The notes under the pieces: model-generated
Database searches by the model: none
Told to the model about the DNA's origin: nothing
What the model saw: the letters and a program-made list of their open reading frames with translations, nothing else
From: Eriocheir sinensis
Lineage: Eukaryota > Arthropoda > Malacostraca > Decapoda > Varunidae
Direction: 5' to 3'
Assembly (NCBI RefSeq): GCF_024679095.1
Contig: NC_066513.1
Location: 9,911,427-9,975,426 of the forward strand
Length of the DNA stretch: 64,000 bases
Program-made: the position numbers and the translations under genes
Part shown: piece by piece, positions 10,756-23,635 of the stretch
How the letters are laid out: every line of letters starts with the position of its first letter
How positions within the stretch are numbered: position 1 is the first letter of the stretch

Positions 10756-12910
10756 GTGACCCATGAACTCAACCCTGTGCTGGTGCCTAACTTTAGAAGA
10801 GCTGATTATGAGGGGCTCAGAAGACACCTTGAGGAGGTAAATTGGGGAACCTTAGGGCTGGATGAGGGCCAGATCTCGGGGCTGGAACCGGAAAGACAGG
10901 GGAACCAAGTAGAAATGACCTACAATAATTTAGTTAAAGTAATTGCAAAGGGTCAGAGACAGCATATCCCTCACCAAGCACGTAGGAAGGAAAATAACGA
11001 CCCCAAATGAATGACCCGCAGACTCAAGCATGAGATTGGCTTGAAGAGAGAAATTTATAGGAAAATAAAGAACGGAGAAACCCATCTCAGGGGTAAGTAT
11101 CTTGAGCTAGCCAGGTCGGTGAAGAAGAACACCCGCCTAGCAAAAAGAAATTATGAGATTAGGGTAGCCAACGAGGCCAAGAGCGATCCCAAGGGCTCCT
11201 TTAAAATGTACAGCACGAAAACAAGGGACATAATTGGACCGTTGAAAACAAACACGGGTGAGCTCGTTGAGAATGGAGAAGATATGAGTCAAATGATGAA
11301 TGACTATTTCCTCTCAGTTTTCACGTAGGAAAATCTAACAACCGTTCCGGAGAGAGTTCAAGTATATGAGGGCGAAGAGAACGACAAGTTGAAGGATGTG
11401 ATCATCACAAGGCAAGTAGTCCAGGATGAAATTAGTAGGTTGAAGAAAAAAAATCGCCGGGCCCAGACGAAGTATTCCCAAGGGTTCTGAAAGAGTATAA
11501 GGAGGTCTTTTGTGGCCCACTTACCGATATCTTTAAGATGTCGGTAAATTCTGGGTTTGTGCCCAATCAATGGAAAGTAGCTAATGTGACGCCGATTTTC
11601 GAAAAGGGAGACAAGTCAGCCACCTCAAATTATCGTCCAATTATCTTAACATCGGTTGTAGGAAAGATGTTGGAGTCAGTTATAGCTGGGAGCATTCGGG
11701 ACCATCTAGAAAAGCATAATTTAGTTCATGATTCACAGCAAGGGTTCACAAAGGGTAGGTCTTGCGTTACTAACCTGTTGTCCTTCTACACTAAAGTAAT
11801 CGAGGCGGTTGACCGAGATGAGAACAATGACATATTATATCTAGATTTCAGTAAAGCGTTCGACAAAGTCCCTCTTCACCGGCTATTACTAAAATTACAG
11901 GCTCACAGCGTAGATGGGAAAGTTTTGAGCTGGATCAGAGCGTGGCTTAGTGGTAGGAAGCAGATAGTGCAAATCAATGGTAAAAAATCTGAATGGGGCA
12001 GTGTTACGAGTGGAGTCCCACAAGGGTTGGTGATGGGTCCTCTGCTTTTTATTACATCATTGACTTGGACACAGGAATTATTAGTGATGTCAGTAAATTC
12101 GCAGTTGATACCAAGATCAGTGGAGTAATCCAGTCAGACAGGGACGCTAGCGATCTCCAGGATGAGCTTGACAGACTATATGACTGGGCGGGGAAGTGGC
12201 AGATGGAATTCAATGTCGGGAAGTGTAGCATTCTAAATGTAGGCAGGAATAACCCTTCACACAATTACTCCTTAAATTACACTCTTCTATGCAGGTCTGG
12301 GCGTGAGAGAGACTTAGGAGTCCTAGTGAACGCTGACCTCCGTCCTAGGGCTCAATGCATTCAGGCTAAAAATCGGGCAAACAGAGTACTGGGTTTCATT
12401 TCAAGGAGCGTAAGCAATAGGAGCGCTGAAGTCATCCTCAAACTTTACTTAGCACTAGTTAGACCCCTTCTCGATTATGCAGTTCAGTTCTGGTCCCCCT
12501 ACTATAGAATGGATATCAAGTTGTTAGAATCTGTACAGAGGAGGATGACAAAGATGATTCAGGGGGTGAGAAACTTGCCTTATGAAGACAGGCTGAAGCA
12601 TTTAAATTTACACTCTCTATCAAGGCGACGGTTACGAGGAGACTTGATCGAAGTCTATAAATGGATGAAGGGTTTTAATAAAGCGGATGTCAATAAGATT
12701 TTGATAGTTAAAGAGCCAGGTAGGACGCGATGCAATGGTATTAAGTTAGACAAATTCAGATTCAACAAAGACATAGGCAAGAATTGGTTCACCAATGGAG
12801 TGGTGGACGAGTGGAACAGGCTTGAGAGCCATGTTGTGGGTGCCAATACCATATATACATTCAAGAAGAGGTTAGATAAGGCCATGGATGGTGAGGTAAG
12901 GTGGGGTTGA
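10756..12910 (+). pseudogene. LINE-B reverse transcriptase, CR1-like, frame-broken
   Basis: A linker is open at 10756-11328 (broken at 11010 and 11328). RT follows: VANVTPIFEKGDKS and NYRPIILTS near 11580-11650, GRSCVTNLLSF, then motif A LYLDFSKAFDKVP at about 11835-11875. Next is GVPQGLVMGPLLF near 12015-12050. The catalytic YADD region is degraded (reads KFAVDTKIS, so the Asp pair is lost) after a frameshift at about 12050. The C-terminal thumb (LVRPLLDYAVQFWSP, SVQRRMTKMI, RRRLRGDLIEVYK) is open to 12910. Length and order fit CR1. It is non-functional. Confidence 0.9.
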
Positions 12911-12972
12911 GCTGCCTTGTATAGGCCAACCGGCCTCTAGCAGACTCCTTACGTCCTTATGTTCTTAATGTT
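12910..12972 (+). repeat. LINE-B 3' UTR and terminal short repeats
   Basis: GCTGCCTTGTATAGGCCAACCGGCCTCTAGCAGACTCCTTACG precedes degenerate octamers around TCTTATGT. The same tail is seen at 24010-24073 and 33495-33562, defining the 3' end of the family. Confidence 0.85.
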
Positions 12973-13640
12973 CTATCAAGCAGTGAAGGGTCACTTTCAA
13001 GTCAGGCAAACATCCATCTTGGAACAAGTAATAATTCTGGGACTTTCACTCCACACCCTCCCCATAAATACTGGCCCGGACCCTGGTGGTGTGCTGATTT
13101 GAATGGTTTTGAGGAATGTACATTGTACAATGCAGCATGTCAATGGGTCACCCAGGCTACACTTCTGGCGTCCCTCACGAAGAGCGACTTGCTCCAGCCT
13201 ACAGCCAATACATTACCATGTCTAATATTTGTTTGTTTTGCAAATGATAGGCGTCCTTCATTCCTTACTTTAAGGAATGAAGAAAATGATTCCTCAAACA
13301 TTATTTTCAATTTATAAACAAAACGCTGAGGAAAATGTTTAGTAGCTATAATGTGACGTGTGCTGATCAAGTTAGGCCTGACTCATGGGGCGATGCTACA
13401 GTATGTAGGATGTGCTGAGCACGGGCAGCCTGACTTTAGAGGTGCTGGGCCGTCTTTACCATAGTGGCGGGCGCTGAGCACAGAGGAGTTAAGGAACAAT
13501 GTTGTACGTGCGCGCAGACGAATAAATGGTAGCCAAATGTATCAGTAAAAGAGTCAGGTAAAGCACAGGAAGAGCATGGAGGCTGGGGGACGGCAAGGGG
13601 CCGAGGGGAACATGTTAGGACGAGACTGAAATGTTGATTG
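12973..13640. other. Unassigned intron sequence
   Basis: After the last piece of the 41-bp repeat (12973-13010) I see no gene or recognised mobile element. Confidence 0.5.
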
Positions 13641-13642
13641 TG

Positions 13643-13645
<3 letters not shown>

Positions 13646-13712
<67 letters not shown>
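13646..13712. repeat. (TC)n tract acting as polypyrimidine tract of exon 2
   Basis: About 67 bases of pure TC run directly into CGCAG at 13712-13716, the 3' splice site of exon 2. Confidence 0.85.
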
Positions 13713-13715
<3 letters not shown>

Positions 13716-13716
13716 G

Positions 13717-13759
13717 TACTCTTCGTCATCGCGCTCGAGGCGTCTTCATCACCTTCAAG
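13717..13759 (+). CDS. Host gene exon 2 (signal peptide core and cleavage region)
   Basis: A 43-base micro-exon between the (TC)n-CGCAG acceptor and the donor TTCAAG|GTAAAT. Entered in phase 1 from exon 1, the junction codon CTA encodes Leu and the exon reads LFVIALEASSSPS, leaving in phase 2. Together with exon 1 this makes a textbook signal peptide: basic N-region, Leu-rich core, then small residues suited to cleavage around residues 20-24. The other two frames give nothing hydrophobic. The short length makes the exon weak alone; the phase fit with exons 1 and 3 is the main support. Confidence 0.58.
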
Positions 13760-13796
13760 GTAAATAAAATGATTTATTGGAGCCAACACTTTACTT

Positions 13797-13799
<3 letters not shown>

Positions 13800-13855
<56 letters not shown>

Positions 13856-13866
13856 AACACACACAC
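13800..13866. repeat. (AC)n microsatellite
   Basis: (CA)n about 50 bases long with a CAAACAAA interruption near the end. Confidence 0.97.
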
Positions 13867-13899
13867 AAAAAAATAACATTAGCATGTATTTTTTTTTAA

Positions 13900-15072
<1,173 letters not shown>

Positions 15073-15117
15073 GCAATCTAATTTTTCGTTATTTAATGTA
15101 ATTTGTTTACTTTGCCT

Positions 15118-15774
<657 letters not shown>

Positions 15775-15775
<1 letters not shown>

Positions 15776-16066
15776 CATGACAAATCAAAATCGATGACAC
15801 TGCGAACGAGGAATAATTGCACAAAACTTGAAGGTAGACAAGTAAATTCAGACTGCACAGAATTTTTCCACACCAACGTTATAGTGCGAGAATGGAATAA
15901 GCTCCCACCTCAAGTGGCCCAGTGCAACACGATTACTAGATTGGCTCCATTAAAACAAGCTCGACCGACACTCTCCAAAGTTTGTGTGCCATTTGTTAAT
16001 ATAATTTCACTTGGATTTAAGGACAGACCACCTGATCTGAACCATAAAGTCTGTGTAGTCTGAATA
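15775..16066 (+). pseudogene. CR1-like LINE family D, 3' end fragment
   Basis: The reading frame gives RTRNNCTKLEGRQVNSDCTEFFHTNVIVREWNKLP-like sequence in order, the conserved tail of CR1-type RT proteins (NDVVREWNKLP block). It matches the end of the copy at 18425-19866. It is 5' truncated at the (TG)n tract. Confidence 0.8.
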
Positions 16067-16072
16067 TCTGTG

Positions 16073-16077
<5 letters not shown>

Positions 16078-16148
<71 letters not shown>

Positions 16149-16150
16149 AC
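16078..16150. repeat. (TC)n(AC)n microsatellite
   Basis: (CT)n at about 16078-16118 followed by (AC)n to about 16142. Confidence 0.95.
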
Positions 16151-16271
16151 ACTCAATCTGGCGATGAAAATTCATTGCTTCCTTTTGTATTCATTTGTTT
16201 ATTTTGTCGTCTTCGCCCCGCAGGAGGTGACAAGGCCGGTGGCGTAGTTTGGAGTCCGTCAGTTCGCGCAG

Positions 16272-16449
16272 GCCCAAGTTGTCTGCGTGTGGCCACCGTC
16301 CATACAGAACAATACAGCAGCTGATTACTTTATATTTTCTTTCTCAGTTTTTGGCAGGCCGAAGGTGAAGCTGAAGTTGTCTGTGCGTGTGCTGTGTCCA
16401 TCCACAATGATCCAGTTAACTGAAGAACTTTGCGTTTTCTTTCTTTCAG
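16272..16449 (+). repeat. Tandem duplication of the exon-3 acceptor region
   Basis: Two ~75-base segments about 99 bases apart (from about 16274 and 16373) share AAGTTGTCTGYGTGTG...CCRTCCA...CAG...TTTTCTTTCT(TT)CAG. Each ends in a strong polypyrimidine-AG: the first at 16348-16350, the second at 16447-16449. The second abuts exon 3; the first is a potential alternative acceptor. Confidence 0.55.
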
Positions 16450-16565
16450 TTATACATCGACTCATCGCAGGAGCCTCTCTTCTTGGTCACCCTCTCTTCA
16501 CTCACGAGTCAACGGATCTACGATAAAAAAATACAAGATGAAAAGAGAATTATCCGATGGATCAG
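16450..16565 (+). CDS. Host gene exon 3 (basic, Ser-rich extracellular segment)
   Basis: A 116-base exon between TTTTCTTTCTTTCAG and ATCAG|GTGAGT. Entered in phase 2 it is open throughout (38 codons plus the split codons) and leaves in phase 1. It encodes a Ser/Arg/Lys-rich segment with an N-glycosylation sequon NGS at residues 48-50 of the joined protein, then KKYKMKRELSDGS. A second frame is also open but would not match the phases of exons 2 and 4. Low-complexity composition gives no family assignment. A likely role is a stalk or pro-segment just after the signal peptide. Confidence 0.55.
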
Positions 16566-16832
16566 GTGAGTCTCGTTCACGATGCCCGTGATGAGTTACC
16601 AATAGAGTGAATGTAAAAATGACCAGTGACAAAGAGAGTCACTGACGGTAGTGGCTGAGGCCGTGTGTCTACGTAATATGCGTGGCGTGCAGGCAGTGAA
16701 CCAGCCCAAGGCCTTGACATTTTTCTTTCTTTGTGATAAAAGAGACAGTCAGTGGTGACACAAAGCAACGCATAAGAATCAGCAACAGAGAAGTGACCGG
16801 AAGCCGTTGCTAAAGCAAACAACCAAAGGAAA

Positions 16833-16864
16833 AATAAATGAATCCCCGTGGGGATTCATTTATT
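16833..16864. repeat. Perfect 15-bp-arm hairpin
   Basis: AATAAATGAATCCCC (16833-16847), a two-base loop GT, then GGGGATTCATTTATT (16850-16864). The arms are perfectly complementary. Confidence 0.9.
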
Positions 16865-16984
16865 CATGGAGCATAGCCTGGGAGGGGCTTTGCCTCACCC
16901 ATCCTCTATTCTCTATGCAGGCCACCCTCCGACCCCAAGCAACTCATGGCAGGATCCAGACTTTACCGTCGTGAGCTTTATCAG

Positions 16985-17300
16985 TATCCCTTTGGCATCC
17001 TCCACTCTTACAGAAACAACATGGAGAGCAAGGTTGACTTCTGGGTAGCGTGCCACGTGTCCATGTAGCTGGAGTAGGCATTCATGGACTATGCAGGTAA
17101 ATCGCCTTGATTCAGCGTTAGAGTAATCACAGATTTGACAGTCATTCCCTGCAGTAATGCATCATGATTCTTCTTAGACACTTATTCTGAAAGTCATCAA
17201 ATCGTCTCTTCAAGTCACGACATAGTATCCAAGTCTCACAGACATAAAGTGAGGCACAAGTGACTTAAGATATCAAAATATTTGCACTGCACGAGTGTTG
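16985..17300 (-). pseudogene. LINE RT C-terminal fragment (family C-related)
   Basis: The minus strand gives, across frames, the C-terminal signature of family C: a Cys/Glu/Trp-like block, then NKCLRRIM at about 17190-17165, then a block resembling LYGHVAR near 17060. It is strongly decayed. The limits are approximate. Confidence 0.55.
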
Positions 17301-18424
17301 ACAACACCATACAACAGGTGAGTGTCGGCCAAGCCAATGTGCTTTAAGACTTTTGATGTTACCCTCCGGATGGCCAGGCTATTTCATCTCTCAGTGTTTG
17401 AGTTGATGGTCAGCAGGCAGCCCAATTTCTCATCTGAATTGGTTGGGGTGGGGCCTGAAAACCCTCTCCGTAAAACTCTCACCCCCGCCAGATTCAAGAT
17501 AAAAAGTAGATGCCGAGGTTGGAGCTCTGTACAGTTCTCAATCCCTGCCCAGCATTTTTGCTGTGACCTGATTATTTGCATCTGGTTACCCTGCCACTTG
17601 CAATCAATGCAAGGCAAAGCCCACAGACCCCTGTATGCTGAAGGGGGAAGGTTCCCTTATCCTACTTCTTTATGGGGGCAGCCAGGGTTGTGCAGAAGTA
17701 GTGCCTGTCCATGTAAGCTTCAAGAGGGTTCTGTGTGGGGGCATTTGGAACATCCCTTGTCTCTCAAAGGATCACCAAGTCTCTCATCAAACGAACCCAA
17801 AAGGTTGAAGGCGGTTATAATGAGACGTTCTGAAAAGGAAAGGCCAGCCAATGCCGAGATCAGTGCGGGGGAGACACCTACTACCTGTCTAGTATCAGCA
17901 ATGGTAACTGTCTTAGGGGGGTAGCTATGAGCATTTCCAGGTAATTGAAGCCTTTTGTTGTTGAGACTAATCCATCTGAGGAGCGTACAGTGTGAGTGAC
18001 GCTGAAGCACACTATGAACTTCATGTCTCTTATTGCATGTTAAAATCTAACTGGGATGTGTGAAACTGGACAGAAGGTGCTCAATACCAAACTCAACTCG
18101 ATTTTAGACCAGCAGTGCCCCCAATGGACACACTCATTGTCTTGAGTGACTGTAATAGTACCCCTCCTGTGCCAGGAACACCAACATCCAGAAGGTAAAG
18201 GTAAAGAACAGCAAATTCTTGGTATCAGTGAGCAGAGCTGCACTGTGGGACTTGGTAGGTAAGGATACTGACCACATCCTAGTATGTGCTAGTTTGAATA
18301 TCCCTCAGATTTGCAGGCTTTCCCAGAGTGCAATGGTCTTTACAACTCATCATAGACTTATTGCTACACTCAAGCTTCATGTCAGGTCAGGAAGAATTTC
18401 AAGATATATCCATACTGTGTTTCC
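17301..18424. other. Unassigned intron sequence
   Basis: Contains a 200-residue plus-strand ORF (17322-17924) with no motif I recognise and an overlapping minus ORF of similar quality. Composition is ordinary and no splice-flanked exon fits the host gene phase. I would not call a gene. Confidence 0.4.
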
Positions 18425-19866
18425 ATAAGGCATCGTCCCTTCGGATTGGAAAAAGGCTAACGTAACACCGATTTTTAAGAAAGGGGACAAAAACACGGGT
18501 AATTACAGGCCCACTAAGGCTAACTTTAGTTGAAGTAAATTACTCGAGAGCATAATTATAAACAAAATTATGAGCCGCTCATTAATTCACAACATGATTT
18601 CCGAACAAAAACAAATCCTGCCTATCAAACCAACTGACCTTTTATAACGTCCTATTTTCAGTTTATGACGAAATCAAATCCCTGGACGTAGTATATCTTG
18701 ATATACACGAAGCGTTTGATAAAGTTTCACATCATAAATTACTTTTTACATTAAAATAACTAAGTATTGATGGTAAAGCACACCAATGGATTGCATATTG
18801 GTAGAATAATAAGCAGCAAAGAGTGGTGATCGACGAATTTAACTCAGAGTGGGCGCCTGTCACTAGAGGGGTCCCTCAGGGCTCGGTTCTTGGCCCAGTG
18901 CTGTTCATTATTAACATCAATGATGTGAACGTTGGACTCAATAATCTCATTAGTAAATTTCTAGACGATACAACGATTGGTAACTCGGTCCTCACTGACG
19001 AAAACAGACAAAGCCTCCAAGAAGATTTGCATAAAGTTTCAGCTTGGTCTGATTGACGGGAGATGCCCTTTGACAGAGATAAGTGCCAGGTTCTCCAAGT
19101 TGGAACAAGAAATAAGAGGTTCAGTTAAGAAATGAGTGGCGTTAAACTCATTAGCGTTCAATGTATCAACGACCTGGTTGTCAAAATCGCGTCAAACCTC
19201 AAATTTTCACAGCAATGCAGCAATGCAGCAAATGAAGCGAACAGAGTGCTGAGCTTGATTAAGATAAACTTTTCATTCAAAAGTAAAGATGAAACACTCC
19301 CGCCTTACAATTGTTTAGTCAGACCCCACTTGGAGTATGCGGTTCAGTTTTGGCTTCCCCACCATGCAATGGATATGGCTAAATTAGGTGTTCAACGCTG
19401 TCAACAAAAATGATCTCTTCCTTACGCAACAATCCTTACGACAGAAGGCTCTCAACTCCTAACATGTTTTCTCTAGAGAAACGTCGCCTCCGAAGAAAAC
19501 TGATTGAATGTTTTGAATTACTTAATGGCTTTACGGATGTGGACAATTCAAAATTGTTTATAATTTATGCCACTTTGCTAACGATAATTAATGGCACAAA
19601 ACTTCAATGTAGACAAGTCAATTCAGACCGCACCAAATTTTTACTTCACCAACGTTGTAGTGCGAGAATGGAATAAGCTCAAACCTTCAGTGGTCCAGTG
19701 TAACATTAATGACTCCTTTAAAAACAAGCTCCACCGACACTTCCTTCAACTTAATATTTACTAAAGTAGAAATGTAAAGTTTTGGTACCATTTGATTAAT
19801 ATAAATTCACTTAGGTTTAAGAACAGACCACCTAGTCTGGACAACAAGGTCTGTGTGGTCTGAATT
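18425..19866 (+). pseudogene. CR1-like LINE family D, RT domain copy
   Basis: Blocks in order: PSDWKKANVTPIFKKGDKN at about 18435, motif A VYLDIHEAFDKVSHHKLL at about 18700, GVPQGSVLGPVLFI at about 18868, then the catalytic site reads KFLDDTTIGN at about 18955 (first Ala of YADD replaced). RT thumb follows: SLVRPHLEYAVQFW-like at 19315, SLEKRRLRRKLIECFELLNG at 19475, and the C-terminal NDVVREWNKL-like block near 19650. Several stops and frameshifts. It ends with CR1-type 3' sequence shared with 16030-16066 and 34150. Confidence 0.85.
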
Positions 19867-19888
19867 ACTAAGTAAATATATGCAAAAA

Positions 19889-20407
19889 AATCACGAGACT
19901 GAAGGACTACATTTTTCTTACAGGAAAGAGGGCAGCAAAAGGGCCCCCAAAACGAGGAAACAAAACGTGCCCGCAGGCGCTGCTCCGCCAAATAGTTTAG
20001 TAAAAGTTTCAAAATGGAGGCCAGATACTTCCCTCTTGAAAGTGGGAAGTTGTGGATAGGAGGAAATTCAGATACAGAAATGCTGTTTCAGAGTTTACAA
20101 GCGAAATGAAGGAACACATGTAGATGCTAGTTAGCTTGCATAAGAAATTTGGATAATACATATAGGAATGAGCAGGAGTAGAAATTCGTATGCAGCAGGG
20201 TCATAAAAGTGATGAAGGCGTACAGGTATCAAGTTTAGAAGAGCATTCAGCATAAACATATTGATAGAAGACAGAAAGAGAGGCATCATTATGACAGAGG
20301 TTAAGCGGAAGAAGACTCAGTAAGAGAAGGAGAATTGAAGAGACATTTTGGGGCCCTTTTGGTGCCTGATTTCCTGTAAGACGATTGCAGTTTTACAGTC
20401 TCGTGAT
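19889..20407. mobile_element. Inverted-repeat unit enclosing a LINE-A-related fragment
   Basis: TCACGAGACTG...CTTACAGGAAA..GGCA.CAAAAGGGCCCC (19889-19945) recurs as its reverse complement at 20345-20407. The interior (about 20020-20330) is a diverged minus-strand relative of the LINE-A RT C-terminus and 3' region. It is either a MITE that captured LINE sequence or an inverted duplication of a LINE 3' end. Confidence 0.55.
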
Positions 20408-20574
20408 GGAACACTTTTATTTTTTCTCTATTCATGTGAGTGTGGAACCATCCCCACACATGACATGCTTGCTCCATATGAGAGCTGTTACCTTTCCAGT
20501 TTAACCACTGGGTGGTCAGGGAGTCTTGGTAAAATACAAGAAAAAAAACAGACAGAAAACAAAACTGAGATAGT

Positions 20575-22365
20575 ACCATGCCTCACCCCGGGGCACCGGG
20601 GGACCAGGAACCTCAAGAATGAAGATTGATTGATGATTGAACATGAAAAAATATTACTTTATATATGATCATTAATAAATGAAGAAGTAAATGCCACGAT
20701 ATCACTCAGTTCTGTCTGTTTATTATGAATTTGCAGTTCATGAAACTTTGACATAACATTTATAACTTTGAACGTCATCTCCTCCGTCATTTTCCAACCA
20801 ATTTTAATGAAACAAAAACTCAAGCTATACCTAGACTTGTCTGATTGAAACACCACCTCGGTTTTCTCCATAACTGAAAGGACTGAATTTTCAGATATGT
20901 TTTCCCTGCCTCTAGAGGGGTGATACCGTCATTGGAAAAGTAAAAAATCATATTTCTCGAACGAAGGATTTTTTTGTAAAATGTAGACGTGTTGTTTTCA
21001 TTGTCAAAGCAAGGTCCTAACACCATATATGTTTCATAGGTGTAGAACAATTAGTATTGGAGAAGATGTGATTTGAAAATATACCAAATTTGGACATCCA
21101 TATATGGGTAAAAAAAAAAAAAGGAAAGACTCCTACATCGGATTTTGTGGGCTAGAATTGATGTATATGGTGCCCCTTACTTCCTGTATAAATAGCATTG
21201 CCATAACCCAATAAAAAAGATAGTTGAGTTTATTCAAAGGAGTCAGTTCCGATCTTGTATCGATTTTCCTCTTTATAGACACATTTGAATTTAATTCAAG
21301 ATTAACCGCTCAAGAGCTGCTCAGGAAATTACGTGACCGAATTAATCAACAACAAGGGGGTGGGTAAATACTGACGAATTTAATATCATTTAATTATATT
21401 TACCTGCTCACTACTCATATTTAAAATTAATAGCATCCTGGAATTCGTGCCAAATGTGTTGTCTTCCTTCCCAGGTCGGATGTAGCTACACAGTCCATGA
21501 CCCGCAAGTTCATAGGAATGATTCAATGGTCTTACGAATCTCAAACAACTCAACCGACAGTTCTTCCACGTGTGTCTCGGCACTGTCATTAACTCCCAGC
21601 ACGATATTCAACAATTGGTAGCATGGTTATAACACTTCCCGGAAATGTGATTAATTATCAGCCTGGGCCCCACCATAATGTCTGGCGGAGTTCTCGGTGG
21701 TTGCGTGTAGGCCATGAACAATGTATATTTACGCTACATTGTGCGTTGTACTTATTTACATATATATTAACTCGGGCAGCAGCAGGTGGCAACGAATTGG
21801 CGTCTTATACCCAAGGGCTAGGCTTTGTGCCTCGAGTGTACGTGACGGGAGTTACGTGTTGAAGCTTCGAAACTTCTACACGTGACGTCACTTTTGCCAC
21901 GTCAGCCAGGATTGCTGGTGTAAAAAAAATCCCCCTGTATTACCGCCGTAAATTATAATTATATTATTATTACCCGAAGTGCAAATTACCCAAAACAATG
22001 CACAATTTCTCCCTACTGACAGTAATGATTTAACGGGAGTGCACTGGAAAGCAACAATGGTCAAGGAGTGGTTTTGCCGTAGGGGAATTGGGGAATATTG
22101 AGAAGCGTTGCAGTTTATGGCCTGCCGAGAATCAGGACCAATGTGTGTAATGCGGGGATCTTCAAAATACGTGATTCACATTTCCGAAACACACAAATAA
22201 ATAATCTAGCTCAGCAAGGATGAGATAAACCTACCGATGCCGGTGCCTGAACCAGCGCCCGGCCAGACATGAAGCCAGATTTTTACCCAGTTGGTTAACA
22301 GGCTTCCCACAGCAAAATGGGTTTTGAGGGTCTTTCACACCAGGCAGGTCACATACATATAGGGC
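20575..22365. other. Unassigned intron sequence
   Basis: Begins with a short family C-type tail (CACCCCGGGGCACCGGG, then GATTGATTGATGATT, 20583-20640). The rest is AT-rich with an A run at 21110-21122. A palindromic TGACGTCA (CRE-like) lies at about 21884. No supported gene. Confidence 0.4.
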
Positions 22366-22792
22366 TCAGTCAATAATTCTGGGTATGTGCCCAGCATTTA
22401 GAAAGTAGCTAATGTGACGCCAACTTACAAAGAGGGACAGGTCAGCTTCTTTTAACTAGCGCCCAATTAGCTTAACATTGGTTACAGGCAAGATGATGGA
22501 GTCGATAATAGCCAGGACCATTTGGGATCATCTAGAGAAATATAGCTTAATTCACGACTCGCAGCATGGGTTCACAAATGGTACGCCATACCTTACCAAT
22601 CCCTTGTCCTTCTACAATAAAGTAACTGAGGCAGTAGATAGATATGAAAACTATCATGTAATATATCTTGAGTTTAGTGGTTTGACAAAGTTCCTCAGCA
22701 CCGACTATTAAATTGCAGGTTCAAGGAGTAGACGGGAATGTTTTGACTGGATCAGGGCTGGCTTAGCAATAGGAAGCAAAGAGTGCATTTCA

Positions 22793-23141
22793 ATGTTTTT
22801 TTTTTTCTTTACATCACAGCCTATAGCGTCTGTAGGCTTTAGGGGCCTAGCTGGTGGTCGGCCCAAGCCCGTCATGGCGCAGGCAATTTTTTTTTTTTTA
22901 TGGTGGCGCCAGTTATGGTTATGCTTGGCTTATGCTGCCCCCCGGAACTCATTATCGATTCACTGGACGGTTTCTTCTGGAGTCCGGGTTGATGGGTGGT
23001 CTTCAGGACAGCATGTGGGCGGTCTTAGTCCACTCGTCGGCGACTGAAAATCCCTGGTGGTAGTGTGGGGATTCGAATCGACGTTGTCCATGGCGTGATG
23101 AATGCTGGCCCAGCACGCTAACCACTCAGCCACCGCCTACC
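22793..23141 (-). mobile_element. SINE-1, full copy with tRNA-like head, inside LINE-B copy 2
   Basis: On the minus strand from 23141: GGCGGTGGCTGAGTGGTTAGCG (A-box-like) and GATTCGAATCC (B box, about 23077-23067) form a tRNA-derived head. Then come a body with CACATGCTGTCC and AACCCGGACTCC, GGCGCCA, and a tail ending at the T run near 22793. LINE-B sequence flanks both sides (CAATG / TGACTGGGG). Confidence 0.85.
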
Positions 23142-23635
23142 CTGACTGGGGCTGTGTTACGATTGGGGTCCCACAAGGTTTGGTATTGGGTCCATTGCTG
23201 TTCATCATTTATATCAATGATGTAGATACAGGAATTAGTAGTGGTCAGTAAGTTTACTGATGATATCAAGATAGGTAATTGAGTTGATCAGAACACTAAT
23301 GTTCTCCAGGATAAACTAAACAGATTGTACGATTGGGCGGAAAGTGGCAGATGGAGTTCAACGTCTGGGAAGTGCAGTATTCTTGGTGTAGGTAGGAACA
23401 ACCTCTCACATAATTATTGCATAAATGAAACTTCCATAAACAGGTCTAGGTGAGAGAGGAATTTAGGGTCTTAGTGCTCTGATCCTTGTTCAGGGACACA
23501 CTGCATTCAAGCTAGAAACCAAGCTAACCTGGTACAGAGATTCATTTCAAGAAGTGTGCCTGAGTTATCCTCAAGCTATATTTAGGTTTAGTTATACTTC
23601 GCCTTCATTATGCGGTTCAGTTCTGGTCACCTTAA

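Larger units (their letters stand above)
10093..12972 (+). mobile_element. LINE-B, CR1-like non-LTR retrotransposon, best copy
   Basis: A 2880-base element inserted in the 41-bp tandem repeat, so both ends can be placed. It holds an apurinic-type endonuclease followed by RT, lacks an ORF1, and ends in tandem short repeats (TCCTTATGTTCTTAATGTTC) instead of poly(A), as CR1/L2-type elements do. Other copies lie at 22366-24073 and at 30140-33562 (interrupted). The 3' terminal repeat is kept in all three. Confidence 0.9.

Noticed and set aside
16287..16526. 79-residue ORF over exon 3
   Set aside because: Crosses two strong acceptors and is in a frame that does not fit the neighbouring exons.
17322..17924. 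200-residue ORF as a gene
   Set aside because: No motif, no compatible splice pattern, overlapped by an equally open minus ORF; lies next to LINE debris.
21876..21895. CRE-like TGACGTCA as a promoter element
   Set aside because: A single 8-mer with no start site or gene nearby; chance occurrence is plausible.
22793..23141. Functional tRNA gene on the minus strand
   Set aside because: A and B boxes are present but no cloverleaf can be completed and the SINE body and tail follow; it is a SINE head.
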